Below, in pieces: positions 59,028 through 64,000 of a stretch of 64,000 bases of DNA; the stretch's first letter is position 1, and the number at the start of each line of letters is the position of its first letter. The translations under genes were made by a program, and so were the position numbers. The notes under the pieces were generated by a model. It ran no database searches. It worked only from the letters and a program-made list of their open reading frames with translations, and was not told where the DNA came from. The stretch comes from Gossypium raimondii (lineage: Eukaryota > Streptophyta > Magnoliopsida > Malvales > Malvaceae), in contig NC_068565.1 of the NCBI RefSeq assembly GCF_025698545.1, positions 8,618,001-8,682,000 on the forward strand, given 5' to 3'.

Positions 59028-62000
59028 TTTAGTGGTATCAGAGCTTTGCAGGTTTAGCCGATTCTCGGACTAAATCGAGCTCGAAATTGAGTCTAGAGGT
59101 ACATGCCATAATTGAGTCGAATTGAGTCGGGATTTGGATGCTGATATATTTGCTTATGTTTTAGAGTTGAAAATGTCGAATGAATATGATGATGAATATT
59201 ACGTTATATGTTTCATTGTAAAATAAATTATAGTGCTATATCTAACTGTTGAATTGATAACTAAATTATAAAATATACAAAAGTAATATATGAAGTAGAT
59301 GATAAGGATTATTAAGGAATTATGGATGAATAGTAAATTTTGAAATATATTACATGTGCTAAAGATAGAGAAGATATAAATGCACGAATTATTGGTACAA
59401 GAATTAAATTGTAAAGCATGTAAAAGTATTGTGTGAAAAGTATAAAAGTGATATGCATGCATGAATGAAATAATTTGCCCAAGTAGACGAGGCTAGAACT
59501 ATTAGGATATTAAGGGAGTTTAGCGTGCTCTCTGATTATTAGCACATTGGTGCTCTCTGATTATTAGCACATCAGTGCTCTCTGTTTAGCACATCTGTGC
59601 TCTCTGATATTTAGCACGTCAGTGCTCTCTGAATATTAGCACGCTCTCTGATCACTAGCACGTTAGTGCTCTCCGTTTAGCACATTTGTGCTCTCTGTAT
59701 AGCACTTTAGTGCTCTCTGTTTAATAGTGCATAATAATGCACCTCTGTATCAGTCCCGTATATCCTAAGTGTTCTATTTCGTCTACTAGGTCTCTGCTAA
59801 AGAAAAAAAATTGTTACAAGATAAAAGATTATCTTTGATTCAATAGTGAATGATTATAAAGGAAAATAAGTTACAAAGCTGTGAATAAATAAGCATGTAT
59901 TTGTAATAAAATAATTTAAAGTTTTGAATAAGTAAATGTTATTTAGTTTTGTATGGTGATTTAAAATAGTAATCCTTATAGATAAGGATGAAAATATACA
60001 TTTATACATTCAAAAAGTAACCTTGATAAATAAGAAATGTTTTACTAATAGACAAAAATGTCTCCAATTGATCTAGTTAAAGCGGTGATGAAAGTGATAT
60101 TTGAGTATTTGATAGAGAAAGGGGAGTTGCCTATATGAGTAAAGATTTATAAGGTACGAAATGAATGTTTGTAATGAATATATTGACGATAAAAGTCATG
60201 TTATGTGTGTGTATATATATATATATATATAAGTATATATATGAGAGTCAAATTTTGAGGCTTTACGACCTTCACCCCCTCACCTAAACAATGGAATTTA
60301 CAAGAATTATATTCATTAAGTTTACAAGTGTTAAATTAAAGAGTTCAATAATTGAAGGAAAAATAATGCAGTCAGAGTTGTGGATGGGATAGCAAGTAAA
60401 GAAGGTTCTAGAAAAGCTATCAGATTTTTAAATGATTATTTGGGATTCGCAATGTCGCTATTAAGGAAGAAGTTATTCACAAGTAATCGACTTATTCAGG
60501 TATAAAAAAAATTTAAAGAGCAGGTTAATCGAAATTTCTTCTGAATTGATTTCTTTAATGATTGGGATAATGTAAGATTATTGATGACTTTAGTAGTCAG
60601 TGGGATAGTGATGAAATTGCAAAGATATCTGAATGCAGCTGTTATAGTCGTGTATTTTACAACGATCTCTTCTGGGTATTCTATATGGGTATTCTATATG
60701 TTCTTTTATCCTCAGAGGTATATATGCAACTATTTATTTTCAAATATAATTTTTATCATATAGCAAGGTTGGCTAATCATAATGTTAGATGGAATTATTA
60801 TTAGTCTGGTTGATTCATGATCGAGATTCCTCTATCTTTCTTTGGTTTTCTAATCTACTATGTTCGATAGAAGATTTGATGATAAGACTCATATAAAGCT
60901 ATTTTCTATTTCTACTGGTTGAAGCTCCGAATTACATATATGGAATCTATATTGTCTTTATCACAACTATTTCTAGTGCGTACAAGCGATATTCTTCTTT
61001 TGGATTTTCTCTGGGATATCATCGATCTCTTTATCATTCAATGTGGTTTTTCTTCTCGGAAATTCAGTATAGCTTCACATCTTGGATTTTATTATCTCGG
61101 TTTTCTTATTATTCTTGTGGTCTAATCTTATTTATTAACCATGGTTCATCCATCAAAGATATTCATTGGACGGAGGTAATTATATTTATTACTGTTATAA
61201 ATCTTGGATCGATCATGGAACTCGGTGATATGGATCTCAGATTATAGAAGTTGTATCACTGCACTGGTTGTTATTGGAACTACTTTCGAATTTCTTCATC
61301 TATTTTGAAGTGCACTATTGATGTTGAGGTATTGTTCTATCTATATGGTTGGAACGTCGGTTCTATTATAGCTTTATAGTTTTTAATCTATCTGATGGTT
61401 GTGGCTTCGGTATAGTTCAAAGCTTCGATGTTAATGATTGAAATAGTTTTATTATATATATAATTCCTTTCTAGATTTTGTGAAAGGGTTGACATCGGCA
61501 GAAGTGTAGATGGAGGAAGATTGAGCTCAAACTTGTATTTGGTTTTCACTTCTCAGGTAATTTTGAATTATGTCAACAAGTCAATAATGAAATGTCAAAA
61601 TTCGTTTGAGTTAAATGCTATTTGTGGTAATTTTTGGTTGGTGTTTCGAGAGGATTATGAGATATGGTATATCTGGATTGTTTTGACAACAAGAAGAATA
61701 GATTATTCTGAAATGTTATTATCTGATAGATAAAATCGACTCAGTTGTTCTAATCAAAGTGGGTTATTCAGTGAAAAGTTAATTGAGTTATAATCAGTGA
61801 TGGAATCAGTACATTTTGGGTCTCCACAATGGGTTTAAATTATCTGTTTTCTTCTCGCTGGATGGGTTTGAAAGGTATTAAATAAGATAATTCGGGTTTT
61901 TTCAGTTATGTTCGACAGACAATTACTGGAAATTTCTCGGTAGTTATACTACTAGTGAAAAAAGTGATGGCAAGAGAACATTAGAGCTACTCAGTTAAGT

Positions 62001-62166
62001 TCAGGCATAGTATCAATTTCTAAAATGAATTTTGATATGAGTTCGGAAGTGATATGAGTTATGATTAATTTTTATGGACTTCGATTGAAAGGGGTGAAGA
62101 AAGATTTGACTTAATAGCTTGTATCAGATGAGAAATTTCGAGGACGAAATTTTTTAGGGGAAGAGT
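59028..62166 (+). other. Interior of the right-hand gypsy element, non-coding
   Basis: It begins with the primer-binding site and ends with the polypurine tract. It has AT-rich sequence with only short frames, none resembling gag, protease, RT or integrase. A hairpin array lies at 59524-59760. Confidence 0.6.
59524..59760. repeat. Array of AGCAC-N4-GTGCT hairpins
   Basis: Seven perfect 5-bp inverted repeats with 4-nt loops start at 59541, 59566, 59588, 59613, 59657, 59679 and 59701. Loops are ATTG, ATCA, ATCT, GTCA, GTTA, ATTT and TTTA, all different. Spacers are variants of CTCTCTGATTATT. Two truncated units lie at about 59522 and 59638. Confidence 0.92.
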
Positions 62167-64000
62167 TATAATGACCCAATTTTCAGTGAGTGTCGAGCAG
62201 TTGATTTGAGATCACTAAATTCGATGAAAAAGTTAGAAATATTTTTGAATCGGTGAATTTTGTGATTTAAAAGAAATTATTAGGTAAATTGGGTCAAAAC
62301 GAGGTATCGAGACCTCGATATCATAATCGAGCCGTAAATATTTTTATAAATATTTACGAGTGTTGATAGGTAGTATTAAAGTTTCGTTAAGAAATTTTAA
62401 CGTTTCGATGGTTAATTGATTAAAAAGGATTGAATTTAAAAAAAAAGAAAAAAAGAAATGTATTCTCGGACTTCATTCCGTAAATTAGAATTGTAAATAT
62501 TTATTATAAATATTTACCAAGCTAGTTGTGTAGTTAATCAAGTTTTGATTAAGTGAATTTGTCTAAATTGTGGTTAATTATGAAAAGGATTAAATTGCAA
62601 TAGAGATAAAAGTTTAATTATAGATTAAAGAAAAGTTAAAAGGACCAAATAGGCAATTATGCCAATTATCAAAGTTGAGGCGGCATAAGTGTAAAAATCT
62701 GAGATTTTTATGTGTTAAAAAAATATTATTATATTATTATATGTATATAACAAAGAAAGGATAGAAAAAGAGAATAGAAACAGAGAAAGAAACAGAGAGC
62801 AAAACGGGCAGAGAAGGAAGGAAGGAAAGAAAGAAAAAGAAAAAGGGAAATTTAAGGTTTCAAGGTTCCAAGCTCAAATGGTAAGTTAAATTAGTCCTTT
62901 TCTTATAATTTTTGAGTTTTTGGAATCCTAGAGCAAAATACTACTTGATTTAAGTGGAAATTTTGGAAGTTAGTAGATTATTAGATGTTGTTCATGTTGA
63001 ATTAATTGATGAATTAGAGGTTAAAATGATTGAATTTTTAAGTTAAAAGTTAGTAAAAGGTTGATTTGTAAAATAAAACATAAGTTTTGAATAGTAGGGA
63101 CTAAATTGAGAGAATCCCGAAATTAGGGATTTATGGTGAAATTGAAGAGCTAAATTGAGTTTATGGTAAGAATTAAGAGAGAATATAGAGTTAGATTGGG
63201 AAAATAAAATTATTATTGATAATGGATGAAATTAGAATTTGGGTAAAGTTTAGGTATAAAAAGAAATATTTTAATGAAATTGTGTATTAATGATTTTTAA
63301 TTGTTTAATTACGTAGCTAATGTCGTGTACGAGTCATTGTCCGAGAAAGGAAAGGAGAAAGTGGACAAGGAGTGACTCGAGAGAAATTCCGGTTAGTATT
63401 ACCATAATTCGAATTTAATTATTAATTGTTAAAATTTAAATTAATATACATGATAAGAAAATTGAGGTGAGTATCATGATTGAATCGAATGAAATATATA
63501 TATATATATATATATACGTATTGATATTGAATTTATTGATAGTAATTGTTGAATTTTGAATAATATGTTTAGTAAATAAAAATAAGGAGAATATCGATAT
63601 TTAATTGAATGAATTAAAATATGAATTGAATAAAAGTGAATTAAATTATGAATAAGTGTGAATCGTGAATTGAGTATTGACTGAAAAGTGGTTTGATTCG
63701 AATCGAGGTATGATTTGTGAAATATGTATTGGTCTTGAATTGTATATTGATTTGAAAGTGGGAAGTGAATTTGAAATAGAAAATATATTGAATCAAATGG
63801 TGATTAAATTGTATAATGATTTGAATTGAAAGTATGAGAAAGTGATTGAATTGAAATGTGATTCGAAACCCTATTAACTAGTCAATTTGAGTCGGATATA
63901 GTTGGCATGCCATAGGATTGGAAGTGTTCAGGGATACTTCGACCTTGAGTCGATGAGACACTGGGTGTCATACTGTTACTTCGAATAGATTCGATGAGGT
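62167..64000 (+). repeat. 3' LTR of the right-hand gypsy element (partial)
   Basis: Starts TATAATGACCC (5' copy TGTAACAGCCC) and follows the 5' LTR to the window end. The last 800 bp or so lie outside. Confidence 0.85.

Larger units (their letters stand above)
56389..64000 (+). mobile_element. Gypsy-type element without recognisable coding, runs off right edge
   Basis: 5' LTR 56389-59027 (TGTAACAGCCC to GTGTTACA), primer-binding site TGGTATCAGAGC at 59033-59044 (initiator-Met type), 3.1-kb interior, polypurine tract AGGGGAAGAG at 62156-62165 preceded by TTTCGAGGACGAAATTTTTT (a signature I associate with Del/Tekay-type plant chromoviruses), then a second LTR from 62167 cut by the window end. 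No gag or pol domain was recognised, so this looks like a large derivative that depends on other elements. Confidence 0.82.

Noticed and set aside
60581..61733. Several 60-70 aa frames in the right-hand element
   Set aside because: Hydrophobic, AT-rich and without motifs; not supported as genes.

Overview
This window is nuclear DNA from a flowering plant, most likely a dicot. The evidence is spliced genes with plant-type introns, a nuclear tRNA-Gly and a dense load of plant LTR retrotransposons. The repeat style (long Ty3/gypsy LTRs starting TGTAACAGCCC or TGTAGCGACC) reminds me of Gossypium (cotton), but that is an inference from memory. No sequence search was possible; homology calls rest on recognised motifs.

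Host genes, left to right. (1) The 5' part of a minus-strand Rab-GAP/TBC gene (225-2481; continues past the left edge), including one GC-AG intron. (2) A 5'-truncated F-box/FBD-LRR gene remnant (about 10726-11564). (3) Two paralogous single-exon germin-like protein genes on the minus strand (11938-12567 and 19560-20189). (4) The mitochondrial electron transfer flavoprotein alpha-subunit gene, eight exons, plus strand (29998-33097). (5) A tRNA-Gly(CCC) gene (33585-33655). (6) A three-exon VUP1-like gene on the minus strand (36570-37314).

Most of the rest is mobile DNA, and many insertions can be delimited exactly by target-site duplications (TSDs). They are: a solo LTR 4479-6987 (TSD GATTA); an internally deleted Ty1/copia element 7720-10127 (TTGAT) inside another LTR; a 5.5-kb hAT element 13727-19246 (TAACCAAC) lying between the two germin-like genes and holding a solo LTR 13997-16930 (CTATT); a three-level nest of a long-TIR Mutator-like element 20623-29381, a hAT-like element 21094-28727 and a gypsy element 21121-28116 (CGACC); a 12.4-kb Tat/Ogre-type gypsy element 43918-56320 (TCTAT) on the minus strand; and a gypsy element without recognisable coding sequence from 56389 past the right edge.

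The most unusual pattern cuts across these elements. At least five different long-LTR retroelements carry spaced or tandem series of short inverted repeats. Stems are largely constant within a series, loops vary, and in several cases base changes on the two arms compensate each other. The clearest are seven AGCAC-N4-GTGCT hairpins (59541-59714), AGCTC-N4-GAGCT hairpins (5916-6024), TCTAA/CCTAA-N4-TTAGA/TTAGG hairpins (16213-16547), GTCC-N4-GGAC hairpins (10537-10649), and a 17-copy array of about 76 bp with two hairpins per unit (46191-47475). I know of tandem repeats in the 3' untranslated regions of Tat/Ogre elements, but not of this recurring hairpin design.
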